Part shown: piece by piece, positions 6,552 through 6,970 of the stretch | How the letters are laid out: every line of letters starts with the position of its first letter | Position numbering within the stretch: the stretch's first letter is position 1 | The notes under the pieces: model-generated | Database searches by the model: none | The model's input: the letters and a program-made list of their open reading frames with translations, nothing else | What the model was told of the DNA's origin: nothing | Translations under genes and position numbers: made by a program | Origin: an uncultured Clostridia bacterium | Lineage (GTDB): Bacteria; Bacillota; Clostridia; Lachnospirales; Bianqueaceae | Direction of reading: 5' to 3' | Assembly: GCA_947570515.1 (NCBI GenBank) | Contig: CANOUM010000084.1 | Span: 1 to 6,970 of the forward strand | Length of the DNA: 6,970 nucleotides

Positions 6552-6970
6552 ATGGAAAGACTTTTATGTATCGGAATTGGATATCTGTGCGGGTGTCTGC
6601 AGTTTGCCTATATCTTAGGAAAACTCATAAAAGGAGTGGATATCCGGCAATATGGAAGCGGCAATGCAGGAACGACCAATGCCATTCGGGTTCTGGGAAC
6701 CAAAATAGGGATTGCAACCTTGGTGCTGGATATTTTAAAAGCTGTGCTGGCGCTGGTGCTAATAGCCCTGCTTTGGGGATATGACCAGAAATATTTGTTG
6801 CTCTGGGGGGGCGTAGGCGTTGTCTTGGGGCATAATTATCCTTTCTACATGCAGTTCAGAGGAGGAAAAGGGGTAGCAGCTACTATAGGTATTTTTTTGG
6901 CTGCTGATATACGTCTTTTACTGATTGCAGGGATTCCGGCGCTCATTTTGCTGGCCGTCACGAAATATAT
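6552..6970 (+). CDS. plsY: Acyl-phosphate:glycerol-3-phosphate acyltransferase PlsY, N-terminal part (runs off window)
   Basis: PlsY is an integral membrane enzyme that moves an acyl group from acyl-phosphate (made by PlsX) to glycerol-3-phosphate, the first step of phospholipid synthesis in most Gram-positive bacteria. The frame opens with ATG at 6552 and stays open to the window end, giving 139 of the roughly 200 residues expected. The first signature motif is GSGNAGTTNAIRVLG (35-49); the second is GHNYPFYMQFRGGKGVA (93-109). Hydrophobic stretches at about 3-23, 53-75, 82-97 and 120-137 fit the multi-pass topology. The conserved LDxxKG motif reads LDILKA (59-64), a small change. AGGATGG at 6535-6541, overlapping the der stop, lies 10 bases before the start. 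A G7 run (6805-6811) is in frame. The gene follows der by 15 bases; gpsA would be the expected next neighbour outside the window. The call is firm. Confidence 0.95.
   Translation, partial: MERLLCIGIGYLCGCLQFAYILGKLIKGVDIRQYGSGNAGTTNAIRVLGTKIGIATLVLDILKAVLALVLIALLWGYDQKYLLLWGGVGVVLGHNYPFYMQFRGGKGVAATIGIFLAADIRLLLIAGIPALILLAVTKY

Noticed and set aside
6566..6784. Short + strand frame of 72 codons starting at 6566.
   Set aside because: It lies inside plsY in another frame. The plsY frame carries the family motifs and stays open to the window end.

Overview
The window looks like a chromosomal segment of a Gram-positive, clostridia-type Firmicute, possibly Lachnospiraceae-like. This is an inference from gene content and order: rbgA-rnhB-yraN followed by DUF512-der-plsY is typical of that group, Shine-Dalgarno sites are strong, and codon use is moderately AT-leaning. 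All genes lie on the + strand and are packed almost end to end. No stretch over 300 bases lacks a gene, and I saw no RNA gene, CRISPR array, insertion sequence or convincing terminator.

Region 1 (about 1-1138) is AT-rich and accessory in character. It holds the 3' end of a probable P-loop nucleotide kinase-like gene, cut by the window edge, and then a complete nucleotidyltransferase of the aminoglycoside/lincosamide adenylyltransferase-like fold. Their base composition and family type differ from the housekeeping genes that follow. They sit where rplS (and often lepB) usually precedes rbgA, so they may have been acquired.

Region 2 (1167-6970) reads as one long housekeeping operon. It encodes RbgA (50S ribosome assembly GTPase), RNase HII, a YraN/UPF0102 nuclease-fold protein, the PgeF/YfiH/LACC1 family enzyme, a PDZ-radical SAM-DUF512 protein of unknown function, Der/EngA (double GTPase for 50S assembly), and the start of PlsY (acyl-phosphate glycerol-3-phosphate acyltransferase), which runs off the window. 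Neighbouring genes overlap by 20, 17, 11 and 4 bases or are separated by only 10-15 bases, so co-transcription and some translational coupling are likely. The common thread is large-subunit ribosome assembly (RbgA, Der) beside genome maintenance (RnhB, perhaps YraN), cell envelope quality control (PgeF) and phospholipid synthesis (PlsY).

I found no clear sign of a wholly new multi-gene system. The points most worth a second look are the acquired-looking kinase/nucleotidyltransferase pair and the uncharacterised DUF512 radical SAM protein tied to der.
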